Under the pieces are notes generated by a model that was not told where the DNA came from, did no database searches, and saw nothing but the letters and a program-made list of their open reading frames with translations. The translations under genes and the position numbers were made by a program. Source: Thioalkalivibrio sp. ALJ3 (GTDB lineage Bacteria > Pseudomonadota > Gammaproteobacteria > Ectothiorhodospirales > Ectothiorhodospiraceae). Taken from it: a DNA stretch of 64,000 nucleotides. The DNA lies in assembly GCF_000377205.1 (NCBI RefSeq), contig NZ_KB897905.1:678586-742585 (forward strand). The letters are read 5' to 3'. Each line of letters opens with the position of its first letter. Positions within the stretch are counted from its first letter, which is position 1. Below, piece by piece: positions 19,229-27,610 of the stretch.

Positions 19229-20119
19229 TCAGCCGCGACTCTTCAGCATGTCATGGATGATCGGGGCGAGGATGACCTCCATCGCAAAGCTCATCTTGCC
19301 GCCGGGTACCACGATGGTGTTCGGCCTGGACATGAAGGAGTCGGGCAGCATGTTCAGCAGATAGGGGAAGTCCACGCCGAACTTCTTCGGCTCCTTGAAG
19401 CGGATTACCACCATGCTCTCGTCCGGGGTGGGGATGTCTCGGGCGATGAACGGGTTGGAGGTGTCCACCGTCGGCACGCGCTGGAAGTTGATGTCGGTGT
19501 AGCCGAACTGCGGGGTGATGTAGTTCACGTAGTCCGGCATGCGACGCAGGATCGTGTCCACGATGGCCTCGGCGGAATAGCCGCGTTCGGCGTTGTCGCG
19601 GAAGATCTTCTGGATCCACTCGAGATTCACGATCGGCACCACGCCGATGCCCAGGTCCACGTGCTGCGCGGCGTTCACGTCACCGTTCACGACCAGGCCG
19701 TGCAGGCCTTCGTAGAACATCAGGTCGGTGCCCGGCTGGATCTCTTCCCAGGGGGTGAACTCGCCCGGGCCGAGGTTGGTGCCGAGACGCTCGTTGTGGG
19801 CGGCCGCTTCCTCGTCGGAGTGCAGGTAGTAGCGCTTCTGGCCCTGGCCGGTTTCGCCGTAGGTCTTGAACAGGTCCTCGATGCGATCGAACAGGTTGGC
19901 CTCGGGACCGAAGTGCGAAAAGTGGTGGTTGCCTTCGTCGGCGGCCTTCTGCATGGCCTCCTTCATCGCCTTGCGGTCATAGCGATGGAAGCTGTCGCCC
20001 TCGATGACGACCGGGTTGATCTGCTCGCGGCGGAAGATCGACTCGAACGAGCGCTTGACGGTGGAGGTGCCGGCCCCCGAGGAGCCGGTGACCGCGATCA
20101 CGGGATGTTTTTGCGACAT
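19229..20119 (-). CDS. cbbP: Phosphoribulokinase
   Basis: Phosphorylates ribulose-5-phosphate to ribulose-1,5-bisphosphate, the dedicated Calvin-cycle step feeding RuBisCO. 296 aa, the proteobacterial class. P-loop GSSGAGTSTVKRSF at residues about 12-25, EGDSFHRYDR with the catalytic Asp, SHFGPEANLFD, and MFYEGLHGLVVNG with the Walker-B-like Glu. AAGGAG precedes the ATG. Monocistronic with its own terminator; RuBisCO genes are not in the window. This gene is the main evidence for autotrophy. Confidence 0.96.
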   Translation of the reverse strand: MSQKHPVIAVTGSSGAGTSTVKRSFESIFRREQINPVVIEGDSFHRYDRKAMKEAMQKAADEGNHHFSHFGPEANLFDRIEDLFKTYGETGQGQKRYYLHSDEEAAAHNERLGTNLGPGEFTPWEEIQPGTDLMFYEGLHGLVVNGDVNAAQHVDLGIGVVPIVNLEWIQKIFRDNAERGYSAEAIVDTILRRMPDYVNYITPQFGYTDINFQRVPTVDTSNPFIARDIPTPDESMVVIRFKEPKKFGVDFPYLLNMLPDSFMSRPNTIVVPGGKMSFAMEVILAPIIHDMLKSRG

Positions 20120-20168
20120 GGGGTTTCTCCTTGCATAGCTTCTTGCGACGAATAGTGTACGGACGAGT

Positions 20169-22007
20169 TTAGAAAACGAGATTGAGCATCAACATGGCCA
20201 CGATACCGAACAGCAGCGTCATGATACCGCCGGCCTTCATGTAGTCCTTCACCCGGTAGCCGCCGGGGCCCATGATCAGGGCGTTCACCTGGTGGGTCGG
20301 GATCAGGAAGGAATTCGAGGTGGCGATCGCCACGGTCAGCGCGAACACGCGCGGGTCGGCGTCCATGCCCGCGGCCTGGGCGGCGACCGCGAAGTTGATC
20401 GCCAGCGGGACCAGCAGCACGGTGGCGCCGACGTTGGACATGACTAGGGTAAAGAACGTGGCCAGCGCGAAGATCGTCGCCTGCAACACCCACGGCGGGA
20501 CGGTCCCCAGCAAGTCCAACGTGTTCTGCGCAATCCAGGCGGCCGTGCCGGTGTTTTCCACCGCCATCCCCAATGGTATCAGCGAGGCCAGCAGGAATAC
20601 GGTCTTCCAGCTCACCGAGCGGTAGGCGTCGTCGATACTGATGACCCCGGTCAGGATCATGCCCAGTGCGCCGGTCAGCAGTGCCACCGACAGCATGATG
20701 TCGGTGAACAGGATCAGTCCGACGGTCAGCGCCAGGAAGAACAGCGCATGCGGGACCTTGGAAGGGCGCAGTTCCTCGTGCGGGTAGTCGGAGGTGATCA
20801 CGACAAAGTCGCGATCCTTGTCCAGGCGGGCAAGGGACTCCCAGGTGCAGTGGACCACCAGGATGTCCCCGATCTCCAGCGGGATGTCGCGCAGGCCCTC
20901 GCCAAAGGTCTCGCTGCCCCGCTGGATGCGCATCACCGACAGGCCGTAGGTCTGGCGCATGGCCAGTTCGGTTACGGTCTTGCCGGCGAGATTGGAGCCG
21001 GGCGCGATCGCGACCTCGGCGACCCCGGAGCGGCCGGTATCCAGGGCGTTCGCGAACACGTCCAGGCGGGTCGTCGGGCGCTTGCGCGTGTCCGCGCACA
21101 GCTTCTCCATGCGTGCGGGGCTGGCCAGCACGGCCAGATGCGAGTTGGGCTGGATCTCGTAGCCGGTCCAGGGCGCCATGCGCAGTTCGTCGTGCTTGTA
21201 GGTGCCGACGATCGCGATCCCGCTCTCGCGCTCGATCTCGGCCACAGTACGGCCGACCAGCGGATCCTTCTCGGGCACGAACACCTCGTGGATCTCGTAG
21301 GACAGGCCGTAGACGCGCTGGAAATACTCCTTCGCGCTCTCGCCCTGCGTGGCCTTGGACTTGACCGAGGGCAGCACGAAGCGGCCCAGCACCACGAAGT
21401 AGACGATCACCGTGACCAGCAGCGCCAGCCCGATCGGTGTCACGTCGAACAGCTGGAAGGGCTCCATGTCCGACGGCAGCAGGTCGTTCAGCAGGATCAG
21501 CGGACTGGAGCCGACCAGGGTGATGGTGCCGCCGACGATCGCGGCGAAGCCCATCGGCATCAGCAGTCGCGACAGGGGAATGCCCAGGCGATTGGAGATC
21601 CGGCTCATCACCGGCATGAACAGAGCGGCCGCGCCAATGTTCTGCATGAAGCTCGAGATCACGCCGACGGTACCGGAGACGGTCGGGATGATGCTCTTCT
21701 CGGTGGTGCCGCCCACGCGCATGATGAACGCGGCCACTTTGTGCATCACGCCGGTCTTGTCCAGTCCGGCCCCGATGATCATTACCGCGATGATCGCGAT
21801 CACCGCGTTGGAGGCAAAACCGCTGAACAGCTCGTCCTGCGCGACCAGCAGCCCGAGCCCGGGCACCAGCGTCAGCAGGCCGAGCAACACCATCACCGAG
21901 ATGGCGGCCAGGTCCACGCGGATGATCTCCGTGACAAACAGGAAGATGGTGAACGCAAGAAGCGCGAGCACCACGATCATCTCGGTGGTCAGCGTAAGGT
22001 TTTCCAT
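20169..22007 (-). CDS. SLC13-family anion transporter with two RCK_C domains
   Basis: Inner-membrane sodium-coupled anion permease of the DASS/SLC13 superfamily. 612 aa: N-terminal helices to about residue 210, a soluble insert (about 220-405) holding two TrkA-C/RCK_C regulatory domains (VPEKDPLVGRTVAEIERES and IAPGSNLAGKTVTELAMRQ), then the second helix set. Motifs of the fold: SSFMQNIGAAALFMPV and SNVGATVLLVPLAINF as the two repeat halves, and SNSFLIPTHQVNALIMGPGG. This arrangement matches the SLT-type sulfate transporters, but other anions are possible. Upstream of cbbP with a 49-bp gap; likely co-transcribed. Divergent from usp. Confidence 0.85.
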   Translation of the reverse strand: MENLTLTTEMIVVLALLAFTIFLFVTEIIRVDLAAISVMVLLGLLTLVPGLGLLVAQDELFSGFASNAVIAIIAVMIIGAGLDKTGVMHKVAAFIMRVGGTTEKSIIPTVSGTVGVISSFMQNIGAAALFMPVMSRISNRLGIPLSRLLMPMGFAAIVGGTITLVGSSPLILLNDLLPSDMEPFQLFDVTPIGLALLVTVIVYFVVLGRFVLPSVKSKATQGESAKEYFQRVYGLSYEIHEVFVPEKDPLVGRTVAEIERESGIAIVGTYKHDELRMAPWTGYEIQPNSHLAVLASPARMEKLCADTRKRPTTRLDVFANALDTGRSGVAEVAIAPGSNLAGKTVTELAMRQTYGLSVMRIQRGSETFGEGLRDIPLEIGDILVVHCTWESLARLDKDRDFVVITSDYPHEELRPSKVPHALFFLALTVGLILFTDIMLSVALLTGALGMILTGVISIDDAYRSVSWKTVFLLASLIPLGMAVENTGTAAWIAQNTLDLLGTVPPWVLQATIFALATFFTLVMSNVGATVLLVPLAINFAVAAQAAGMDADPRVFALTVAIATSNSFLIPTHQVNALIMGPGGYRVKDYMKAGGIMTLLFGIVAMLMLNLVF

Positions 22008-22258
22008 GTATCGAGTTCGTGTCCTGAAGACCCGCGCCGGACGGCGCAGGGTCGGGGCCGAGGGGACTGACGGGAGGGCCTCGACCGCTGGCCGAGGGTG
22101 CGGCAGTTACCGCCAGCACTACCCCTTGAAAGCGCGGGATTATTTCATCCCGGGCGGTCGGACGCAAAAACCGGGCCGCTTGCGCCGTTCGCGAAATGCC
22201 GGCTGCCGTATCCCGGCCGGTCGGTTATGCTGGGCAGAAACCGTCAGGGAGACGCCCC

Positions 22259-23107
22259 ATGTCCGACACTCCGCTTTGCCGTTTCGAGACGGTCGTGCTC
22301 GCGACCGACGGGACCGAGTTCAGTGCGTCGGCCGAGGCCGTTGGCCTGGATCTGGCTCACCGTTGCGGGGCCCGACTGATCATCGCACGCATTATTCAGA
22401 CGGATACGCAGCACGACGCGCTCTCGCCCCGGCGCAGCCACGATGCGAGTGTAGCGGCGCAGGGCGACCTGGACGCGATCGAGAAAAAGGCGCGTGCGCT
22501 GGGTGTCGATGCCTCGCCGATCCTGCGCCACGGGGTCGATCGGTACAAGGAAATCGTCGGTATTGCCGAGGAATACAAGGCCGGACTGGTCGTGATCGGA
22601 CGCCGCGACCGAAGCGATCTCGCGCGCCTGATGGTCGGCGATGCGACGCGCAAGGTGGTGGGCACCGCACCGTGCAACGTCATGGTCGTTCCGCGTGGCG
22701 CGCAGCCGCCGCACCGCGGTCTTCTGGTTGGGACCGACGGCTCCGAGTTGGGGGACCAGGCCGCGCGGGCCGCCATCGAGTTGGCCGGCCATTGCCAGTT
22801 GCCGATCACCATTGCTTCGGTTGCCGTGCCCGGCCAGAGCGACGAGCGTCGTCAGGAGGGCGTGGATGCAATTCAGCGCCTGCAGGGCGAGGCCCGCGAG
22901 CAGGGCCTTACGGCGGACGCGACCTTCGAGGAGGGGCGAGCCGAAATCACCCTGATTGATCTGGCGCGACGGGACAACCGCGACCTGATTGTGGTGGGCA
23001 GCCATGGACGCACCGGTCTCAAGCGCTTGCTAATGGGCTCGGTGTCGGAACGCGTGATCGGCGGTTCCGAATGCCCGGTGCTGGTGGTCAAGAACGCTAA
23101 CGTCTGA
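22259..23107 (+). CDS. Tandem-domain universal stress protein (UspA family)
   Basis: Two UspA domains in one chain, 282 aa. Domain 1 (about 10-145) begins VVLATDGTEFSASAEAV. Domain 2 (about 155-280) begins LLVGTDGSELGDQAARAA and ends with the ATP-binding GSHGRTGLKRLLMGSVSERV, the G-2X-G-9X-G(S/T) motif. Domain 1's equivalent, IGRRDRSDLARLMVGDATRK, is degenerate in the first Gly positions, suggesting that only the second domain binds ATP. ATG at 22259 is preceded by AGGGAGA. Soluble stress-response role inferred from family only. Confidence 0.9.
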   Translation: MSDTPLCRFETVVLATDGTEFSASAEAVGLDLAHRCGARLIIARIIQTDTQHDALSPRRSHDASVAAQGDLDAIEKKARALGVDASPILRHGVDRYKEIVGIAEEYKAGLVVIGRRDRSDLARLMVGDATRKVVGTAPCNVMVVPRGAQPPHRGLLVGTDGSELGDQAARAAIELAGHCQLPITIASVAVPGQSDERRQEGVDAIQRLQGEAREQGLTADATFEEGRAEITLIDLARRDNRDLIVVGSHGRTGLKRLLMGSVSERVIGGSECPVLVVKNANV

Positions 23108-23185
23108 TCACGTGTCGATGCGGCGCGTCTGCCCCTGAAACCCTTCTCGCTCGGCGCCTGCCGGGTTCTTCAACTGGATTCCTCT

Positions 23186-23455
23186 AGGGAAACACTGATT
23201 CATGTACACACTCGCGTTGGCACCCCAGGTTTTCCGAGACAAGGCGCGTCGGGCAGCGGGTAGTGGCTCTACCCGCAAGCGGCGCAACGCAGGATCGGGG
23301 AACCTGGGGTACCAACCCCAAGGGGCTCGGCCGCTTTTGCGCGGGAACGGCGTTGCGGCTCCCTTGTGCAGAATGACTGCACGGCAGTCGCCGCGCCTTG
23401 TTCGCACGCAAAAGCGACTCGAGCGCGAGCGTGTATCATGAATCAGTGTTTCCCT
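23186..23455 (+). repeat. Nested-palindrome repeat, full copy 2 (short form, 270 bp)
   Basis: Terminal arms agggaaacactgattcatg and their complement (one extra base in the right arm). Inner arms ggcaccccaggtt (23219-23231) and aacctggggtacc (23301-23313), central hairpin cgggtag-tggct-ctacccg, and the near-invariant right block from gggaacggcgttgcgg to gcgacctcgag-type sequence. Lacks the three 15-bp segments of copy 1. Ends 8 bp before the uup ATG, so it contains the region where a ribosome site would be expected. Confidence 0.9.
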
Positions 23456-23463
23456 AGATCCCG

Positions 23464-25386
23464 ATGGCTCTGCTGACCCTGCGCGATATCCACCTGGCCT
23501 ATGGCATGGCGCCGTTGCTGGATGGCCTGAACCTGAGCCTGGAGCCCGGTGAACGCGTGGCGGTAGCCGGGCGCAACGGCGAGGGCAAGTCGACCCTGCT
23601 CAAGGTGATCGCGGGCGCGATCCAGCCGGATTCGGGCGAGGTGGTCCGCCAGGACGGCCTGACAACCGCCTGGCTGACCCAGGAGCTGCCGCCCGGGGTC
23701 GAGGGGACGGTGTTCGATGTGGTCGCCGAGGGGCTGGGCGATGCCGGGCAATTGCTGGAGCGTTTTCATCACCTGAGTCAGGCCGCCGCCAGCGGGGATG
23801 CCGAGGCCCTGGAGAAGATGGGCCCGGTCCAGGCCCGGCTCGAGGCGATCGACGGCTGGAGCCTGCAGAACCGGGTCGAAACGACGCTCTCGCGCCTGGA
23901 GCTCGACCCCGACGCCGGTTTCAGCGCGCTCTCCGGCGGGCTCAAGCGCCGCGTCTGGCTGGCGCGCGAACTAGTGCGCGAACCGCAGCTGTTGCTGCTG
24001 GACGAGCCGACCAACCACCTGGATGTGGCTGCGATCCGCTGGCTGGAGGAATTCCTGCGCGGGAGCGGGCTCACGGTGGTGTTCATTAGCCACGATCGCC
24101 AGTTCATGGAACAGGTCGCCACCCGCATCCTGGAGCTGGACCGCGGCAAGGTGCACGAACATCCGCCCTCGATCGAGGCCTTCCGCACGCGCCAGGCTGA
24201 GCGCCTCGAGGTCGAGGCACGCCAGCGCGCCGAGTTCGATCGCAAGCTGGCACAGGAGGAGGCCTGGATTCGCCAGGGCATCAAGGCGCGGCGTACCCGC
24301 AACGAGGGCCGGGTGCGCGCCCTTCAGGCCCTGCGCAAGAAGCGCGCCGAGCGCCGCGAGCGCAGTGGGCAGGTGCGCATGCAGCTGTCCCCCGAGCAGC
24401 GTTCCGGGCGTCTGGTGATCGAGGCGGAACATGCGGACTTCGGCTACGGCGACCAGCCGGTGGTACGAGACGTGAACCTGCTGCTCCAGCGCGGCGATGC
24501 CCTGGGCATTGTTGGCCCGAATGGCGCCGGCAAGACCACGCTGCTGCGCGGGCTGCTGGGCCAGGTGGCACCGCTTGCCGGCACGGTGAAGCTGGGTACC
24601 CAGCTCGAGATCGCCTATTTCGACCAGGCCCGGGCGCGTCTCGACGAGACGACGACCGTGCAGGATGCGGTCGGCGAGGGCCGTGACCGGGTCACCGTGA
24701 ACGGCGAGACCCGGCATGTGCTGAGCTATCTCGGGGACTTCCTGTTCCCGCCGGAGCGCGCGCGCCAGCCCGTATCGGCCCTGTCCGGTGGCGAGCGCAA
24801 CCGGCTGCTGCTGGCCAAGCTGTTCCTGCGCCCGGCCAATCTGCTGGTGCTCGACGAGCCCACCAACGACCTGGACGTCGAGACCCTCGAGCTGCTGGAG
24901 CAGCTGCTGATCGAGTACACCGGCACGGTGATCGTGGTCAGCCACGATCGCGCCTTCCTCGACAACGTCGCCACCAGCACGCTGGTACTGCCGGGAGATG
25001 GCACGGTCGAGGAATTCGTCGGCGGCTGGTCGGATTTGCCCGCCCGCGTCACGCAGCGCCTGCTGACCCGCGAAGCGGATACCGGGGTCAGGGAGACTCC
25101 CCCCGCGCCAGCCGCTCGAGCCCCGTCCGAGTCGACGCCTGCGGCCCCTGAACCGGCGCCCCCCCGCGCCCGCAAGCTCTCTTACAAGGAATCCCGCGAA
25201 CTGGAGGCGCTGCCGGGCCGGATCGAGGCGCTGGAAAACGAGCACCAGTCGCTGGCCGAGGCCCTGTCGGACCCGGAGGTGCTGCGCGACGGCGAGCGGG
25301 TGCGCGAGCTTCAGGCCCGGCTGGAGCAGGTCGAACGTGACCTGGCGGTGGCCTTCGAGCGCTGGGAAGCGCTGGAATCACCCTGA
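23464..25386 (+). CDS. uup: ABC-F family ATPase Uup
   Basis: Soluble twin-ATPase protein acting on ribosomes; Uup-type members also affect transposon excision and branched DNA. 640 aa. First cassette: Walker A GRNGEGKST, signature LSGGLKRR, Walker B LLLLDEPTNHLD. Linker rich in Arg/Glu (about 230-300). Second cassette: GPNGAGKTT, LSGGERNR, LLVLDEPTNDLD. C-terminal Ala/Pro linker and coiled coil (about 570-640: SYKESRELEALPGRIEALEN), the Uup hallmark. No clear Shine-Dalgarno lies between the repeat end at 23455 and the ATG; ctagatccc precedes it. Firm family assignment. Confidence 0.94.
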   Translation: MALLTLRDIHLAYGMAPLLDGLNLSLEPGERVAVAGRNGEGKSTLLKVIAGAIQPDSGEVVRQDGLTTAWLTQELPPGVEGTVFDVVAEGLGDAGQLLERFHHLSQAAASGDAEALEKMGPVQARLEAIDGWSLQNRVETTLSRLELDPDAGFSALSGGLKRRVWLARELVREPQLLLLDEPTNHLDVAAIRWLEEFLRGSGLTVVFISHDRQFMEQVATRILELDRGKVHEHPPSIEAFRTRQAERLEVEARQRAEFDRKLAQEEAWIRQGIKARRTRNEGRVRALQALRKKRAERRERSGQVRMQLSPEQRSGRLVIEAEHADFGYGDQPVVRDVNLLLQRGDALGIVGPNGAGKTTLLRGLLGQVAPLAGTVKLGTQLEIAYFDQARARLDETTTVQDAVGEGRDRVTVNGETRHVLSYLGDFLFPPERARQPVSALSGGERNRLLLAKLFLRPANLLVLDEPTNDLDVETLELLEQLLIEYTGTVIVVSHDRAFLDNVATSTLVLPGDGTVEEFVGGWSDLPARVTQRLLTREADTGVRETPPAPAARAPSESTPAAPEPAPPRARKLSYKESRELEALPGRIEALENEHQSLAEALSDPEVLRDGERVRELQARLEQVERDLAVAFERWEALESP

Positions 25387-25434
25387 TCCTTCCTGCGTCA
25401 CTCGGTGTGATGTAATTCTCAAAACGGTTGGGGC

Positions 25435-25461
25435 TCAACTTCAGGGGAGTGCGGCCGTAAC
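25435..25461 (+). promoter_or_regulatory. Possible sigma-28 (FliA) promoter for the chemoreceptor
   Basis: TCAA (25435-25438), a 15-bp spacer, then GCCGTAAC (25454-25461), close to the flagellar-class consensus TAAA-N15-GCCGATAA. The leader to the ATG at 25553 would be about 85 nt. Fits a chemotaxis gene; identified by eye. Confidence 0.5.
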
Positions 25462-25552
25462 AGGGGATGAATCGTCTCTACAGGCAGCGGAATAGTCCGC
25501 TTGCGTATGCAGGCATGCGCCCGGCAGAAGGCGCTGAGGAAGGAGTCAACCC

Positions 25553-27568
25553 ATGCTCGACAAACTCTCCATTCGGGGGCTGCTGATCGCCGGCTTCGGC
25601 CTGGTCGTCGCCATCCTGATCATCAATTCGCTGCTGGCGCTGCGTGCCCTGAATGTGGGCGGGCAGGGCGTAGCCGAGCTGACGCAGTCGGATTATCCGG
25701 CCGTCGCGCGTGTCAACCAGGTGGAGCAGCTCCTGCAGGAGAGCGCGGCCTTTCTCGGGTTCTACCTGATGAGCGAGGAAGACGAGCACCGCGATGCCTG
25801 GCTGACCGCGATGGACGAGCTGGACGTCGCCATGGATGCACTGGTCAACGATCCGGTGGTGCAGGCCTCGGACGAACTGAGCGCCTCCGCGGAGCAGGTA
25901 CGCGCGAGCGTCGACGGTTTTGCCGGTCACCGGGAGCGACTGATCGAGATCGCCGAAGACGTGGCCCAGAACATGCCGGCGCAGGGTGTTGCAAACTCGC
26001 GAGCCAACCCGGCAACCATGCAGATGACGCAGCTGACCAGCACCATGATCGACGAGGAGATGGCGCGGGCACGCTTCCAGCGCTCGTTCGAGCGCCTCAA
26101 CGATTTCTACAGTCTGCGCACCAACCTCCTGCAGATCACCTCGAACCTGCGCGGCTTCATCGCGTTTCGTGATGACTCCTTCGAGCAGAACCTGAGGCTG
26201 TATCTCGGCCAGACCCATGACGTGCTGGCGCGACTGCTGGAACAGTACGACGAGCTCGATTTCGAACAGCAGATCGCGGTCGAGGACTTCGAGGGGTTGC
26301 TGAGTGATCTGGACAGCGCGATTCAGGAGATCGTCCGCATCCACGGCAGCGAAGAGGCCCTGCAGGACGCGTTCCTGATCCGCACCGAGGTCGGCCCGGT
26401 CATCCTGGAGGCGCGCACCGAGTTGCAGCAGTTGTCGGAGCGGATCACCGACCGGGCCGAGCGTTCCGCCGAGGAGCTGACCGCGACCATGCGCAACACG
26501 CAGATGACCCAGGGCGTGCTCGCGCTGATCGGCGTGACCCTGGGTGTGGCCGGCGCGGTGTTCATCATCCTGGTGGTGCGTCGTGCGCTGGCCCACTCGA
26601 CCGAAGCGCTGGAAGAAATCGCCGACGGTGACGGCGACCTCAGCCGTCGCTTGGACGAAGACGGCCTGCTGGAGACTGCCCAGCTGGGACGCGCCTTCAA
26701 CCGCTTCACCGACAAGATCGCGCAGGCCGTGGGTAATGCCCGTAGTGGCACCGAGACCCTGAATCGCGCGACCGAGAACCTGAACCAGGAGGCCTACCAG
26801 GCCCGCGAGGCGGTCTCGCGCCAGCGCGACGAGACGGAACGCGTCGCCACCGCGATCAACGAACTGCAAAGCAGTGCCGAGGAGATTGCGCGCAACACCG
26901 ACGCCACCTCCCAGGCCGGGCAGGAGGCCAGCGGGGCGGTGAACAACGGCTCCGAGGTGATGGAGAAGAACATCACCTCGATGTCCTCTCTGCTGGGCAC
27001 GGTCGAACAGGCCGCCGGTACGGTTGCCAAGCTGGGCGAGGACTCCAAGCAGATCGGCACAATCCTTGAGGTGATCCGCGGCGTGGCCGAACAGACCAAC
27101 CTGTTGGCGCTGAACGCAGCGATCGAGGCCGCGCGTGCCGGCGAGCATGGTCGCGGGTTCGCGGTTGTGGCCGACGAGGTGCGCAAGCTGGCGACCCGGA
27201 CGCAGGAATCCACCGACGAGATCGAGAGCATGATCTCGCGCCTGCAGACCGCCACCAGCACGGCAGTGAAGGCCATGGAGCATGGCCAGGAAGAGGCCGA
27301 GACGACCATGGAGCACACCGCCGAGGTGAACGGCGCCCTGCAGCAGATCCGCCAGTCGGTGACCACGATCGTGGAGATGACCGACCAGATCGCGGTTGCC
27401 GCGCGTCAGCAGACCACCGTAGTCGAGGACATCAACCGCAACATCGTGCAGATCTCCGACGGGGCCGACCAGTCGGCCAACACCGCGGATCGGGTCAGCG
27501 CGGCCTCCGACGAGCTCAAGCAGGTCGAACGCGAGATCCAGCAGGCGCTGGCCCAGTTCCGCCTGTAG
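25553..27568 (+). CDS. Methyl-accepting chemotaxis protein
   Basis: Transmembrane chemoreceptor, 671 aa. TM1 at about residues 10-32, a helical periplasmic sensor of about 285 residues, TM2 at about 320-342 ([20 protein letters not shown]), HAMP (about 343-395), then the cytoplasmic signalling domain. The hairpin tip [20 protein letters not shown] and [15 protein letters not shown] are highly conserved. No C-terminal NWETF-type pentapeptide for CheR tethering. The sensor resembles long four-helix-bundle types, but its ligand cannot be read from sequence. AAGGAG precedes the ATG. Monocistronic, with a possible flagellar-sigma promoter. Confidence 0.93.
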   Translation: MLDKLSIRGLLIAGFGLVVAILIINSLLALRALNVGGQGVAELTQSDYPAVARVNQVEQLLQESAAFLGFYLMSEEDEHRDAWLTAMDELDVAMDALVNDPVVQASDELSASAEQVRASVDGFAGHRERLIEIAEDVAQNMPAQGVANSRANPATMQMTQLTSTMIDEEMARARFQRSFERLNDFYSLRTNLLQITSNLRGFIAFRDDSFEQNLRLYLGQTHDVLARLLEQYDELDFEQQIAVEDFEGLLSDLDSAIQEIVRIHGSEEALQDAFLIRTEVGPVILEARTELQQLSERITDRAERSAEELTATMRNTQMTQGVLALIGVTLGVAGAVFIILVVRRALAHSTEALEEIADGDGDLSRRLDEDGLLETAQLGRAFNRFTDKIAQAVGNARSGTETLNRATENLNQEAYQAREAVSRQRDETERVATAINELQSSAEEIARNTDATSQAGQEASGAVNNGSEVMEKNITSMSSLLGTVEQAAGTVAKLGEDSKQIGTILEVIRGVAEQTNLLALNAAIEAARAGEHGRGFAVVADEVRKLATRTQESTDEIESMISRLQTATSTAVKAMEHGQEEAETTMEHTAEVNGALQQIRQSVTTIVEMTDQIAVAARQQTTVVEDINRNIVQISDGADQSANTADRVSAASDELKQVEREIQQALAQFRL

Positions 27569-27573
27569 TGTCG

Positions 27574-27610
27574 CTGGCGCACCCCGGGCTCACGCCTCGG
27601 GGTGCGCCAG
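27574..27610. terminator. Shared hairpin between convergent mcp and tmcA
   Basis: Perfect 13-bp stem ctggcgcaccccg/cggggtgcgccag with an 11-base loop. The right arm encodes the last residues of TmcA and the loop contains its stop codon. No long T-run on either side, so it may act as a strong structure blocking read-through both ways rather than a classic intrinsic terminator. Confidence 0.6.

Noticed and set aside
20098-22167. 689-codon minus-strand frame offset from the transporter
   Set aside because: Out-of-frame shadow; low-complexity Arg/Gly/Asp-rich sequence without hydrophobic helices.
23184-23411. Minus-strand ORFs of 75-99 codons inside repeat copies 1, 2 and 4
   Set aside because: Palindromic, GC-rich DNA leaves both strands open; no ribosome site, and the minus frame is no better conserved than the DNA itself.
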